Source of the DNA: Betaproteobacteria bacterium
GTDB taxonomy: Bacteria > Pseudomonadota > Gammaproteobacteria > Burkholderiales > Thiobacteraceae
Length of the DNA stretch: 64,000 bases
NCBI GenBank assembly: GCA_024641855.1
Contig: JAHECG010000001.1
Location: 1-64,000, forward strand
Reading direction: 5' to 3'
Part shown: positions 39,842 to 48,265 of the stretch, in pieces
Position numbering within the stretch: position 1 is the stretch's first letter
Layout: every line of letters begins with the position of its first letter
Notes under the pieces: model-generated
Databases searched by the model: none
Told to the model about the DNA's origin: nothing
Seen by the model: only the letters and a program-made list of their open reading frames with translations
Program-made: the position numbers and the translations under genes

Positions 39842-40234
39842 ATGATTGGATCCTGGTATTACGGCACGGGTCGTCGCAAAAGTTCGATTGCGCGCGTTTT
39901 TCTGAAGCCTGGTAAAGGCGATATCATCGTCAATGACAAGCCTGTCGATGAATATTTTTCGCGTGAAACCGGCCGTATGGTCGTGCGTCAACCGCTAGTG
40001 CTGACCGAAAATGAAGCTAAATTTGACATTAAAGTAAACGTGCTGGGTGGCGGAGAAACAGGTCAAGCCGGTGCAGTGCGTCACGGTATTACACGTGCGT
40101 TGATCGACTACAGTGCTGATTTGAAATCGGCCCTGAAAAAAGCCGGTTTTGTAACGCGTGATGCGCGCGAAGTGGAACGTAAGAAAGTCGGCTTCCACAA
40201 AGCCCGTCGGCGTAAACAGTTCTCCAAGCGCTAA
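39842..40234 (+). CDS. rpsI: 30S ribosomal protein S9
   Basis: Small-subunit protein of 130 aa. The ATG of [15 protein letters not shown] is chosen over an upstream in-frame ATG within rplM. The family core [47 protein letters not shown] and the C-terminal basic tail [17 protein letters not shown], which reaches the P-site tRNA, are complete. A terminator follows at 40255. Confidence 0.98.
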   Translation: MIGSWYYGTGRRKSSIARVFLKPGKGDIIVNDKPVDEYFSRETGRMVVRQPLVLTENEAKFDIKVNVLGGGETGQAGAVRHGITRALIDYSADLKSALKKAGFVTRDAREVERKKVGFHKARRRKQFSKR

Positions 40235-40254
40235 TCGCGTTACGATCTGTACAG

Positions 40255-40278
40255 AAAGCCGCCTTCGGGCGGCTTTTT
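40255..40278 (+). terminator. Rho-independent terminator after rpsI
   Basis: AAAGCCGCC (40255-40263), a TTCG tetraloop, GGCGGCTTT (40268-40276) and a T-run give a 9-bp stem with a stable UUCG loop. Confidence 0.9.
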
Positions 40279-40340
40279 CATTGGCGCGGCTATCCGCGCT
40301 GATTTAATATCGTCTTTAGGATTGAGAGAGGAAGTATTCC

Positions 40341-41369
40341 ATGATCAAGGTTGGCATTGTTGGCGGTACCGGTTACACCGGCGTCGAATTATTACGCTTA
40401 CTGGCACAGCACCCGCAAGCGCAGTTGACGACTATTACCTCGCGCAAAGAGGCTGGCATGCCGGTCGCGGACATGTTTCCGAATTTGCGTGGACGTGTCG
40501 ACCTGAAATTTGAAGACCCGGCAACCGCCCCCCTGAAGCAATGCGACGTGGTTTTTTTTGCTACGCCCAATGGCATTGCCATGACGCAAACGCGCGAACT
40601 GTTGGCCGCTGGTGTCAAAGTGATCGATTTGGCGGCTGATTTTCGCATTACCGACGTATCCACTTGGGAGAAGTGGTACGGCATGACCCACGCCTGCCCA
40701 GAGTTGGTTGCAGAGGCGGTCTATGGTTTGCCTGAACTCAACCGCGAAAAGATCAAGAGCGCGCGCTTGATTGCGAATCCTGGTTGTTATCCCACGGCAG
40801 TTCAGTTGGGTTTTATGCCGTTGATTGAGGCCGGTGTCGTCGATCTCAACCACCTGATTGCGGACGCCAAGTCCGGCGTGTCTGGCGCGGGTCGTAAGGC
40901 TGAAGTGCATGCTTTGTTGGCCGAGGCCGGGGATAACTTTAAAGCCTACGGGGTGGCGGGTCACCGTCACCTACCCGAAATCAGCCAGGGCTTGAGTCGG
41001 GCGGCAGGGCAGTCGGTTGGTTTAACTTTCGTACCGCATTTAACGCCGATGATTCGCGGTATTCATGCCACGCTGTATGCACGTTTAAACAAGGAGGTCG
41101 ATTTGCAGGCATTGTTCGAGAAGCGCTATCGCGGCGAAGCTTTCGTCGATGTCTTGGCGCCGGGCACGCATCCCGAGACACGTTCGGTGCGCGCAGCGAA
41201 TATTTGCCGCATTGCGGTGCATCGCCCACAGGGTGGGGATACTGTAGTGGTGCTCTCGGTGATTGATAACTTGGTCAAAGGCGCATCCGGGCAAGCCGTG
41301 CAAAACATGAATATCTTATTTGGCTTATCGGAGACGCTTGGTTTAGATCAAGTGCCGATATTGCCTTAG
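40341..41369 (+). CDS. argC: N-acetyl-gamma-glutamyl-phosphate reductase
   Basis: NADPH-dependent third step of arginine synthesis. The protein of 342 aa starts [21 protein letters not shown], the Rossmann motif. The catalytic Cys is C149 in NPGCYPTA, and [11 protein letters not shown] supplies the catalytic His region. The terminator 60 bp upstream makes it the first gene of the argC-DUF6776-bactofilin-erpA block. No ARG box was identified by eye. Confidence 0.97.
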   Translation: MIKVGIVGGTGYTGVELLRLLAQHPQAQLTTITSRKEAGMPVADMFPNLRGRVDLKFEDPATAPLKQCDVVFFATPNGIAMTQTRELLAAGVKVIDLAADFRITDVSTWEKWYGMTHACPELVAEAVYGLPELNREKIKSARLIANPGCYPTAVQLGFMPLIEAGVVDLNHLIADAKSGVSGAGRKAEVHALLAEAGDNFKAYGVAGHRHLPEISQGLSRAAGQSVGLTFVPHLTPMIRGIHATLYARLNKEVDLQALFEKRYRGEAFVDVLAPGTHPETRSVRAANICRIAVHRPQGGDTVVVLSVIDNLVKGASGQAVQNMNILFGLSETLGLDQVPILP

Positions 41370-41384
41370 ATAGGGCATCTTCGC

Positions 41385-42152
41385 GTGTCTTATAAGTTTT
41401 TCCGCAATATTAAATCCAAGTTCGGGATTAATGCCCCGCGCCTGTTGGTTCGTACTCACATCCCTTGGCCGCTACGTATGGTAACGGTAGGTGTGTTGGT
41501 TGCGGCGGGTTTGTTGCTGGGGCAGTGGGTATTTGAAACTGGCCTGCGCTTAGCTGGCTTTGAGAAGGGACGTGCGCAAGAGCAGTTAACGCAATTAAGC
41601 GGTAAAGTTACACAACTCGAACAAGAAAACGTCGAACTCAAATCCGAAAAACTTCGGACGACGCAGGAAATTCAAATCGAGCAGACGACAAACAAGGATT
41701 TGGCGAAGGCGCTACAAAGCCTGCAAGAAGAAAATGTCACGTTGCGCGAGGATAATGCTTTTTTCCGCAACTTATTATCGCCGGATCATGGCCCGGGACC
41801 TATCTCGATTTACCACTTTAAACTGGAACGTAACCCGCTCTTGGCTGGCGAATATCGCTACCGACTGCTACTATTGAAATCCGGAAAAAGAGAGCAAGAG
41901 TTTACTGGTAGCGTACAGTTTTTGGTGACGGGCGAGCAAGATGGAAAGAAAGTGATTTCAACCCAACCTGATACTGCTGCAGCGACTCCTGCTAAGGGTC
42001 TGCCACAGACGATTGCCGTTAAATTTAAGTATTATCAACGGTTGGAAGGCGTATTTGAATTACCAGCTGGGTTAATTCCGAAAAGTGTCCAAGTTCGCGT
42101 TTTTGAGGCGGGTAGCGCGCAGCCTAAATGGACAAAGAACGTAACGCTTTAA
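41385..42152 (+). CDS. DUF6776-like coiled-coil membrane protein
   Basis: Protein of 255 aa from GTG at 41385, 15 bp after argC. One membrane span (about 30-52) is followed by a coiled coil (about 60-125, Glu/Gln/Leu-rich heptads) and a periplasmic beta domain. FFRNLLSPDHGPGPISIYHFKLERN and YRYRLLLLKSGKREQEFTG are strong family-type motifs. The family is usually found between argC and a bactofilin gene in beta/gammaproteobacteria; its role is unknown but probably envelope or cytoskeletal. Confidence 0.72.
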   Translation: MSYKFFRNIKSKFGINAPRLLVRTHIPWPLRMVTVGVLVAAGLLLGQWVFETGLRLAGFEKGRAQEQLTQLSGKVTQLEQENVELKSEKLRTTQEIQIEQTTNKDLAKALQSLQEENVTLREDNAFFRNLLSPDHGPGPISIYHFKLERNPLLAGEYRYRLLLLKSGKREQEFTGSVQFLVTGEQDGKKVISTQPDTAAATPAKGLPQTIAVKFKYYQRLEGVFELPAGLIPKSVQVRVFEAGSAQPKWTKNVTL

Positions 42153-42174
42153 CTATTATCGTAAAGGCAAAATC

Positions 42175-42591
42175 ATGTTTTTTTCCAATAAACCGAGTAA
42201 GCCGCAAAATCGTATTGACACCCTGATCGGTGCCGACACCAAATTGGTGGGCGATGTGACTTTTAGCGGCGGGTTGCGCGTGGATGGCATTATCAAGGGC
42301 AATGTCACTATGAGCGGTGAAGGCCCTTGCACGCTGGTCTTGTCTGAAAATGCCAAAATTGAAGGCAAAATCCAAGTTTCGCATGTCGTTATCAATGGGG
42401 TTGTCACTGGACCGGTGCATGCCACCGAATACGTAGAGCTCCAATCAAAGTGCCAAGTGCGAGGCGATGTTTTTTATAAAACCCTAGAGATGCATATGGG
42501 GGCTATCGTAGAGGGCAAGATGGTGCATGTTGAAGGAACCACAACGCACGAAGGGTATAGCCACGCAACGATCATTGACCAATCTACATAA
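42175..42591 (+). CDS. Bactofilin
   Basis: Beta-helical polymer-forming cytoskeletal protein of 138 aa. The bactofilin core is residues ~15-115, with short repeats starting IDTLIGADTKLVGDVTFSGGLRVDGIIKGNV and ending MVHVEGTTTHEG. There is no membrane segment. It is 22 bp after the DUF6776 gene, in the same operon, and 40 bp upstream of erpA. Bactofilins act in shape, peptidoglycan localisation or stalk formation; which applies here is unknown. Confidence 0.88.
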   Translation: MFFSNKPSKPQNRIDTLIGADTKLVGDVTFSGGLRVDGIIKGNVTMSGEGPCTLVLSENAKIEGKIQVSHVVINGVVTGPVHATEYVELQSKCQVRGDVFYKTLEMHMGAIVEGKMVHVEGTTTHEGYSHATIIDQST

Positions 42592-42631
42592 GCATTGGAT
42601 AATGAACGACTATTGATTGAAGGAGTTTGCC

Positions 42632-42982
42632 ATGAATGCACCTGTTGAAATGTCCGCCCCGCTGGTTTTTACCGATAACGCTGCGGCCAAGGTAAAGCAG
42701 TTGATCGAAGAAGAAGGTAGCGCAGGTCTGAAGTTGCGTGTGTTCGTTTCTGGTGGCGGTTGCTCCGGCTTCCAATACGGGTTTACGTTTGACGAGAATC
42801 AAGCGGAAGATGATACCGCAATCGAAAAAGGCGGCGTCACGCTGCTAATCGACCCCATGAGCTTTCAATATTTAGTCGGTGCAGAAATCGATTATCAAGA
42901 AGGACTCGAAGGCTCCCAATTTGTGATCAAGAACCCGAATGCCACATCGACTTGTGGTTGTGGATCTTCTTTCTCGGCTTAA
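42632..42982 (+). CDS. erpA: Iron-sulfur cluster insertion protein ErpA
   Basis: A-type Fe-S carrier of 116 aa. The ATG at 42632 has AAGGAG at 42620-42625. The three ligand Cys are C44 ([12 protein letters not shown]) and C108/C110 in the C-terminal TCGCGSSF. The sequence is the ErpA type, delivering clusters to isoprenoid-pathway and respiratory enzymes. A strong terminator follows. Confidence 0.95.
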   Translation: MNAPVEMSAPLVFTDNAAAKVKQLIEEEGSAGLKLRVFVSGGGCSGFQYGFTFDENQAEDDTAIEKGGVTLLIDPMSFQYLVGAEIDYQEGLEGSQFVIKNPNATSTCGCGSSFSA

Positions 42983-43012
42983 AACCCGACTTAAAATATC
43001 AGCATGACCCAG

Positions 43013-43038
43013 AGGGGGCGCACGACGCCCCCTTTTTT
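43013..43038 (+). terminator. Rho-independent terminator after erpA
   Basis: GGGGGCG (43014-43020), loop CACGA, CGCCCCC (43026-43032) and six T's. It ends the argC-erpA operon 16 bp before the citrate synthase ATG. Confidence 0.92.
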
Positions 43039-43053
43039 ATTTAGGGAGCAAAC

Positions 43054-44214
43054 ATGAACGAATATGTGCCCGGCTTGGAAGGCGTGCCGGCTACGAAATC
43101 GAATATTTCCTTTATCGATGGCGAGAAAGGCATTTTGTCCTATCGGGGCTATCCGATTGAAGTGTTGGCGGAACGCAGTACCTTTGAAGAAACAGCCTTG
43201 CTGCTGTTGGATGGTAATTTACCTGCACGGCCTATGCTCAAAGCATTTGACCAAGATATGCGCGAGAATCGTCGCGTGAAGTTTCGTATCCGTGAATTGA
43301 TGCGCCAAATGTCACCCAATGGCCATCCTATGGATATGTTGCAATCGATGATGGCGTGTCTGGCGATGTATTATCCGGACGCAGATGGTTTCGTTGGCGG
43401 CGATCATGGTGCTGATCTGGATTACGTACACAACACCTCTGTCCGGATCATCGCGCATATGACGACGATGGTGGCGATGTGGGAGCATATTCGTAATGGT
43501 TACGACCCGATCGAGCCGCGTACCGATCTAACCCATGCGGAAAATTTCTTGTGGATGCTCACCGGCAAAGAACCCGATCGCTACATCGCGCGCATTATGG
43601 ACATCTGTTTGATTCTGCATGCCGAGCACACGATCAATGCTTCAACCTTCGCGGTGTTGGTGGCCGGTTCAACCTTGGCCAGTCCTTATAGTGTCATTGC
43701 TTCAGGGATTGCAACGCTCTCCGGTCCACTGCATGGTGGCGCCAACCAAGCCGTGGTGAAAATGTTGCATGAGATTGGTACGCCCGAAAAAGCCGATGCT
43801 TATATTGAAGCGCAATTGAAAGCAAAGAAAAAGATATGGGGCTTTGGTCACCGCGAATACAGTGTGAAAGATCCGCGTGCCGTGATCTTGGAGCACTTGA
43901 TGCATAAGTTTGCTGCCTACAAAGAGCATAAAGTCGGCCCGTTGTTTGCAATCGCGCAAGCCGTGGAAAAAGCCGCTACAGATCGCTTGGGTGCCAAAGG
44001 TATTTACCCCAATGTTGATTTTTATTCGGGCGTCTTGTATGCCGAAATGGGTATCGTCCCGGATCAGTTCCCTTCACTGTTCGCCATGTCGCGTGTTGCC
44101 GGCTGGTTAGCGCATTGGAAAGAACAGCTTGGGCAGAATCGTATTTTTCGGCCCACCCAGGTCTATACCGGCGAAATGCAGCGCGACTATATTCCTTTGG
44201 AGCGCCGGGTTTAA
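43054..44214 (+). CDS. Citrate synthase (short, ~386-aa type)
   Basis: Condenses oxaloacetate and acetyl-CoA. Catalytic residues are visible: His in LHAEHTINAST, His in GPLHGGAN, GFGHREY (Arg/His substrate contacts) and Asp in YPNVDFYSG. At 386 aa it is shorter than the hexameric GltA of E. coli (427 aa) and resembles the dimeric/citZ or cyanobacterial type. 2-methylcitrate synthase activity cannot be excluded by reading alone; no prpB or prpD lies nearby. It starts 16 bp after the erpA terminator and converges with the MoaD-like gene. Confidence 0.93.
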   Translation: MNEYVPGLEGVPATKSNISFIDGEKGILSYRGYPIEVLAERSTFEETALLLLDGNLPARPMLKAFDQDMRENRRVKFRIRELMRQMSPNGHPMDMLQSMMACLAMYYPDADGFVGGDHGADLDYVHNTSVRIIAHMTTMVAMWEHIRNGYDPIEPRTDLTHAENFLWMLTGKEPDRYIARIMDICLILHAEHTINASTFAVLVAGSTLASPYSVIASGIATLSGPLHGGANQAVVKMLHEIGTPEKADAYIEAQLKAKKKIWGFGHREYSVKDPRAVILEHLMHKFAAYKEHKVGPLFAIAQAVEKAATDRLGAKGIYPNVDFYSGVLYAEMGIVPDQFPSLFAMSRVAGWLAHWKEQLGQNRIFRPTQVYTGEMQRDYIPLERRV

Positions 44215-44221
44215 GTCCGCG

Positions 44222-44461
44222 TTAAACCCAACCAGAAATAAAGGCAACTTCATCGTCGGCTTGCAGCGGCGTGTTCAGATCCGAGAATTGTTTATTGACG
44301 GTAATGCGCACGCTGCCTTCGCCGAACACTTGTGCCCACGCACCACCGCGTTGTTTCAACAAAGAAACTAACGCACGAATATCGTGCACTGGGGCATCGA
44401 GTTCTTCGCTAGTCATGCCGAGTCTATCCACTAAGGCAGCAAAATATAGTAATTTAATCAT
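44222..44461 (-). CDS. MoaD/ThiS-like protein lacking the C-terminal diglycine
   Basis: Ubiquitin-fold protein of 79 aa from ATG at 44461 (an in-frame ATG at 44473 adds four residues). It aligns with MoaD, the small subunit of molybdopterin synthase: MIKLLYFAALVDRLG at the start and LQADDEVAFIS near the end. MoaD normally ends in Gly-Gly, which is adenylated and thiocarboxylated; here the last residues are SGWV and then a TAA, so the functional tail is missing. It may be degenerate, or a protein using the fold without sulfur transfer. It lies 38 bp downstream of the PilB-like gene, same strand. Confidence 0.78.
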   Translation of the reverse strand: MIKLLYFAALVDRLGMTSEELDAPVHDIRALVSLLKQRGGAWAQVFGEGSVRITVNKQFSDLNTPLQADDEVAFISGWV

Positions 44462-44499
44462 GGCTGAAAACATTTCGTTCGTGTACTGCGCCAGAGTTA

Positions 44500-46290
44500 T
44501 TAAACCGGCGCTGGGGTGACTTTTAAAACTTCTTCCGGGGTGGTTACGCCGGCTGCAACTTTTGAAGCGCCGGAAACGCGCAGAGACTTCATGCCTTCGC
44601 GGTAAGCTTGATCGCGGACTTTTGCCAGGTCACAATTAGGCGTGATGAGTCGCGATAACGTGGGCGTCATCGTAAGTATCTCGTACAGGCCACTACGCCC
44701 TTTGTAGCCGGTCATACGGCATTCCAAGCAGCCGCCAGGAGCATATACGGTTGTTGGTTTGGGGGCCTTCCAGGGGTGCACCAGGTCGTTCCAGGTTTCG
44801 TCTTCGAGGGTGGACGGTTTCTTGCAGTGCGGACACAGCGTCCGTACTAAACGCTGCGCCAGCACGCCCAGCACAGTGGATTGAATTAAGTAAGATGGCA
44901 CGCCTAAATCCAGCAAGCGGGTAATGGCAGCAGGCGCGTCATTGGTGTGTAGGGTGGAGAGCACTAAGTGTCCAGTGAGTGCGGCTTGAATGGCCATCTC
45001 GGCGGTTTCTAAATCACGAATTTCACCCACCATGATAATGTCCGGATCTTGGCGCATTAGCGTGCGGATACCACTTGCGAAATCCAGGCCAATACCGACT
45101 TGTACCTGCATTTGATTGAAGTTTGGCACCACCATTTCAATCGGATCTTCGACGGTGCACACATTGACTTCGGGTTCAGCCAATTGCTTGAGGGAAGTGT
45201 AGAGCGTGGTGGTTTTTCCGGAACCGGTCGGGCCCGTCACGAGCACGATCCCATTGGGTCGAGACACCATGCTTTCCCAGCGTTGGGTTTCCTCTTCACT
45301 AAAGCCCAACTCGCTGAAATTACGTACCAACACTTCGGGGTCGAAAATCCGCATTACCAATTTTTCGCCAAACGCCGTGGGCATGGTGGAAAGACGTAAT
45401 TCGATTTCATCGCCGCTTGGGGCTAAGGTTTTAATCCGGCCATCTTGCGGCCGCCGTTTCTCGACCATATCCATCCGGCCCAATAATTTAATCCGACTGG
45501 TAATGGCGTTGTAGACCGCACTCGGAATCTGATAAACCAAATGCAAAATGCCATCGATACGGAAGCGCACATTAGCCGATTCGCGCCGTGGTTCGATATG
45601 AATATCGCTGGCGCGTTGTTCGAAGGCATATTGCAACAACCAATCGACGATGCGTACGACGCTCTGATCGTTAGCATCAAGCTGTCCTGTGCGGCCGAGT
45701 GCGACCAATTGTTCGAAATTCGTAATCCCGCTCTGAGTGACCCCCTCTTGCGCCCGCACAGCCTGTTTTACCGATAAGGCAAGACTGTAAAATTCAGCAA
45801 TATAGCGATTGAGATCGAGCGGGCTCGTGATGACGCGGCGGATCGGACGCCGCGCGACTTGTTGCACGCTTTCTTCCCAATCGCGCACAAAAGGCTCGGC
45901 AGTCGCAACGACGACTTCGTTGGAACTGACTTCTACCGGCAAGATGCGATAGCGCGCCGCGTACGCTTGCGACATCACGCCGGTGACGGCGGCGACATCG
46001 ATTTTGAGCGGGTCGATATGATAAGCCGTCAACCCAGTCAGTTGCGCTAGCCATTGGGCGAGAAACTCCATGTTGAGGATCGCGTGCGGGGCTTGCAAGT
46101 CACGCCATTTCTGTGTGGCAATGAGTACCAGTGGGTGTTGATCGGCGCGTTCACTACGTTGCGACGTGAGTAAATTATTACCCACATCCTTGGGAATGTG
46201 ACCATCAGCGAGTAAGCAGGCCAAGACCTCCTTGAGGCGCAGGGGCCCTGGAGAGAGGGGGAGTTGGTCGTGAGGTTGCGCTAAGTTCAT
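44500..46290 (-). CDS. Orphan GspE/PilB-type secretion ATPase
   Basis: Protein of 596 aa. The N-terminal ~165 residues resemble the T2SSE-N region with a divergent MshEN-like start (RLKEVLACLLADGHIP). The ATPase domain has SDIHIEPR, Walker A GPTGSGKTTT, VEDPIEM, Walker B DPDIIMVGEIRD, the His box STLHTND, and a CxxC pair (CPHC and CLEC) for zinc. It is not adjacent to a GspF platform or pilin gene, unlike mshE 10 kb to the left. It may work with a platform encoded elsewhere. Start at 46290; an upstream 290-bp region separates it from the response regulator. Confidence 0.88.
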   Translation of the reverse strand: MNLAQPHDQLPLSPGPLRLKEVLACLLADGHIPKDVGNNLLTSQRSERADQHPLVLIATQKWRDLQAPHAILNMEFLAQWLAQLTGLTAYHIDPLKIDVAAVTGVMSQAYAARYRILPVEVSSNEVVVATAEPFVRDWEESVQQVARRPIRRVITSPLDLNRYIAEFYSLALSVKQAVRAQEGVTQSGITNFEQLVALGRTGQLDANDQSVVRIVDWLLQYAFEQRASDIHIEPRRESANVRFRIDGILHLVYQIPSAVYNAITSRIKLLGRMDMVEKRRPQDGRIKTLAPSGDEIELRLSTMPTAFGEKLVMRIFDPEVLVRNFSELGFSEEETQRWESMVSRPNGIVLVTGPTGSGKTTTLYTSLKQLAEPEVNVCTVEDPIEMVVPNFNQMQVQVGIGLDFASGIRTLMRQDPDIIMVGEIRDLETAEMAIQAALTGHLVLSTLHTNDAPAAITRLLDLGVPSYLIQSTVLGVLAQRLVRTLCPHCKKPSTLEDETWNDLVHPWKAPKPTTVYAPGGCLECRMTGYKGRSGLYEILTMTPTLSRLITPNCDLAKVRDQAYREGMKSLRVSGASKVAAGVTTPEEVLKVTPAPV

Positions 46291-46451
46291 CGGTCGGTCA
46301 TTTGTTGACGATTAACGTACGCTACTCAGCAGTGTGGTTTGTGTCAATGGTTGGTACGCGCTAAGTCCTTGGTGATTGCGCTGTGGATTCGAAGAGCGCC
46401 GAATCGGTTGTGATGCATGGGGCGGCCAAGGTTGCTTGTCATGAACACTAT

Positions 46452-46468
46452 TCCATATAAAATATGGA
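46452..46468. promoter_or_regulatory. Palindrome TCCATAT-AAA-ATATGGA between divergent genes
   Basis: A perfect 7-bp inverted repeat with a 3-bp spacer in the 291-bp gap between the PilB-like gene (minus) and the response regulator (plus). The rest of the gap shows no ORF or other clear structure. It is a possible operator for either gene; the binding protein is unknown. Confidence 0.4.
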
Positions 46469-46581
46469 TCTGGTATATACGGTGCAAATAGCATAAGCTA
46501 ATGAATTCTACGAACATTTGCATGACAGTAATTCGATGGTGCATGTAGCGCTGCTCGCGCCCAGTTAATTCCGAGGGCCCT

Positions 46582-47229
46582 ATGAAAATTTTACTTGCTG
46601 ACGATCACGATTTGTTCCGTGCCGGATTGGGTATGGTGCTGAATGAGTTGGGCGCAGACATGCAACTGGTGCAAGCCGCGAGCTTAACTGAGGCAATGCA
46701 ACGTGCGCGCAATGAATCCGATCTGGATTTAGCGCTACTCGATCTAAATATGCCGGCAATGAACGGTACCGATGGATTGCAACGATTTCGGACACAGTTT
46801 CCTGAAATACCGGTCGTGGTCGTGTCCGGTTCGGACGAACTCATCGATGTACAGCAAGCGCTGGGGATGGGTGCGGCGGGTTTTATTCATAAATCCACTG
46901 CGCCTTCAGTTATGCTTTCTGCTTTGCGTTTGGTGTTGGCAGGCGGTATTTATGTGCCGCCGCATGCCATGCGGCAAGAGACGGCAAGATTGGTGCCGAT
47001 GACCAGTCAAGCCAAAGGAATGGGAGAGAACCGATTAACGGCGCGCCAGATGGAAGTACTGCGCCTGTTGGCGCTAGGTAAACCCAATAAACTGATTGCA
47101 CGCGAATTAGACCTCAGTGAGGGGACTGTGAAAATTCACTTAAGCGCAATCTTTCGAGTGCTGGATGTCAATAACCGCACTGAGGCTGTACTGGCTGCGC
47201 AGCAAATGAGCCTGAATTTGGACGTCTAA
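46582..47229 (+). CDS. NarL/FixJ-type response regulator
   Basis: Protein of 215 aa. The receiver domain has D7/D8 acidic pocket residues (LLADDHD), the phospho-acceptor D54 (LLDLNMPAMNG) and a Lys near 104 (FIHKS). A linker leads to the LuxR-type HTH at about 150-205 (LTARQMEVLRLLALGKPNKLIARELDLSEGTV). It is a DNA-binding output protein; its own kinase is not adjacent, although a hybrid kinase lies 1 kb downstream on the same strand. Between them are three small opposite-strand ORFs. Confidence 0.9.
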   Translation: MKILLADDHDLFRAGLGMVLNELGADMQLVQAASLTEAMQRARNESDLDLALLDLNMPAMNGTDGLQRFRTQFPEIPVVVVSGSDELIDVQQALGMGAAGFIHKSTAPSVMLSALRLVLAGGIYVPPHAMRQETARLVPMTSQAKGMGENRLTARQMEVLRLLALGKPNKLIARELDLSEGTVKIHLSAIFRVLDVNNRTEAVLAAQQMSLNLDV

Positions 47230-47268
47230 GTGCCGGATTCATGGTGCACATGCAACGGCAAAGCATAA

Positions 47269-47493
47269 TTAATGGTTGCTATTTTGTGGTATTGGTTGTG
47301 AGCGCGTTATTGAAAATTGCGCGCTAAAACAGTCAATCTCCTGGAGCATGACCGAGAATTCCGCATCGCTGAGATCATTAACCTCAACAGCTGAGTTTTC
47401 GGATTTTACGGCAGGAGGATAATAATATCCCCGAGATTTTTCCAGGGCGTTTTGCCCTATTCGTGAAAACAGCTGCAATATTCCATTGTGCAT
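47269..47493 (-). CDS. Small hypothetical protein (74 aa)
   Basis: ATG at 47493 is preceded by GGAG about 6 bp away, supporting this start rather than ATG at 47505. The protein is soluble: an N-terminal amphipathic helix (ILQLFSRIGQNALEKSRG), YYYPP, then an acidic stretch and a final Ser/Gln-rich tail. No domain is recognised. It is the last of three small minus-strand ORFs between the response regulator and hybrid kinase genes, and gene identity rests on ORF and ribosome-site evidence only. Confidence 0.45.
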   Translation of the reverse strand: MHNGILQLFSRIGQNALEKSRGYYYPPAVKSENSAVEVNDLSDAEFSVMLQEIDCFSAQFSITRSQPIPQNSNH

Positions 47494-47532
47494 GGCGATC
47501 TCCATTACGCGACACAGTTTGCGCTGTGTGCT

Positions 47533-47748
47533 TTATTCGCGTTGTGCGCTCTGTACCACTGTGTCTTGCTCACTGGATATTGCTTGCGACAAGGGGCTGA
47601 GAGCCGGTGCACCGAGTGCAACCGCAATGGCGTGCGTCGCAAGATTTCCTTTACTTTTATTCATTTGAGATTCGTTTTCTTGGTAAGTGAAAAACAAAAT
47701 CCCCATAAATAGGCTGCTGGCGATGAAGGTCAGTGTAATGGTTTTCAT
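47533..47748 (-). CDS. Small hypothetical protein with signal-anchor (71 aa)
   Basis: ATG at 47748 follows AAAGGA about 9 bp upstream. An N-terminal signal/anchor (MKTITLTFIASSLFMGILFF, residues 1-20) is followed by a short polar segment and an Ala-rich stretch (ATHAIAVALGAPALSP). It may be an exported or inner-membrane peptide. No homologue is recognised. It is in a run with the 89-aa ORF (52 bp upstream) and the 74-aa ORF (39 bp downstream). Confidence 0.5.
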   Translation of the reverse strand: MKTITLTFIASSLFMGILFFTYQENESQMNKSKGNLATHAIAVALGAPALSPLSQAISSEQDTVVQSAQRE

Positions 47749-47799
47749 GAATATTCCTTTAGCCGTCATGCCGAGTCATGTCAATTTCGATTAGGGCAG

Positions 47800-48069
47800 T
47801 TAAATACCTTTTAAAGCGATTTTTTTAAGACTGTCTCTGACTTCCGCCTGGTGTACATGTTGAATTAAGTTGCGCGCTAATTTTCTAGCTTCGTGCAAAC
47901 TTAGGTGCAGTTTGGATTGTTGCTGTGCACCTAAGCTGAGTGTGAGATAAGACATATCCGCTTCAACGTTTTGCAGCGTAATATCGATAATGCCTTCTAA
48001 ATTCCCTGGTTTCATTTCAAATCCCCAGTCCGTTAATCGTTCAAAAGCTTGTGTTCTCTGCGCCGTCAT
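47800..48069 (-). CDS. Small hypothetical protein (89 aa)
   Basis: A soluble alpha/beta-looking product with a strand-rich middle (GIIDITLQNVEADMSYLTLSLGAQ) and a C-terminal helix (LSLHEARKLARNLIQHVHQA). No Shine-Dalgarno stands out before the ATG at 48069. The pattern of hydrophobic and charged residues is protein-like rather than random. Function unknown; it starts the small minus-strand run upstream of which lies the hybrid-kinase promoter region. Confidence 0.5.
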   Translation of the reverse strand: MTAQRTQAFERLTDWGFEMKPGNLEGIIDITLQNVEADMSYLTLSLGAQQQSKLHLSLHEARKLARNLIQHVHQAEVRDSLKKIALKGI

Positions 48070-48265
48070 GCGCTATTTCAGGCCTATATGGGTTGCCGTG
48101 ATTGTATTTTGGTCGATTTGACGTTTAAAAAAATCTGGCAAACGGCTAAGACGAACGGCGGCACCTATTACTTTCGATATAGGCATTTCGGCCGATACTG
48201 TCGGTAGCTATTGGCAGGCATGCTAGACCCATTCAAAAAATAGCGTGGGTGGGAGGGATGGCGTC

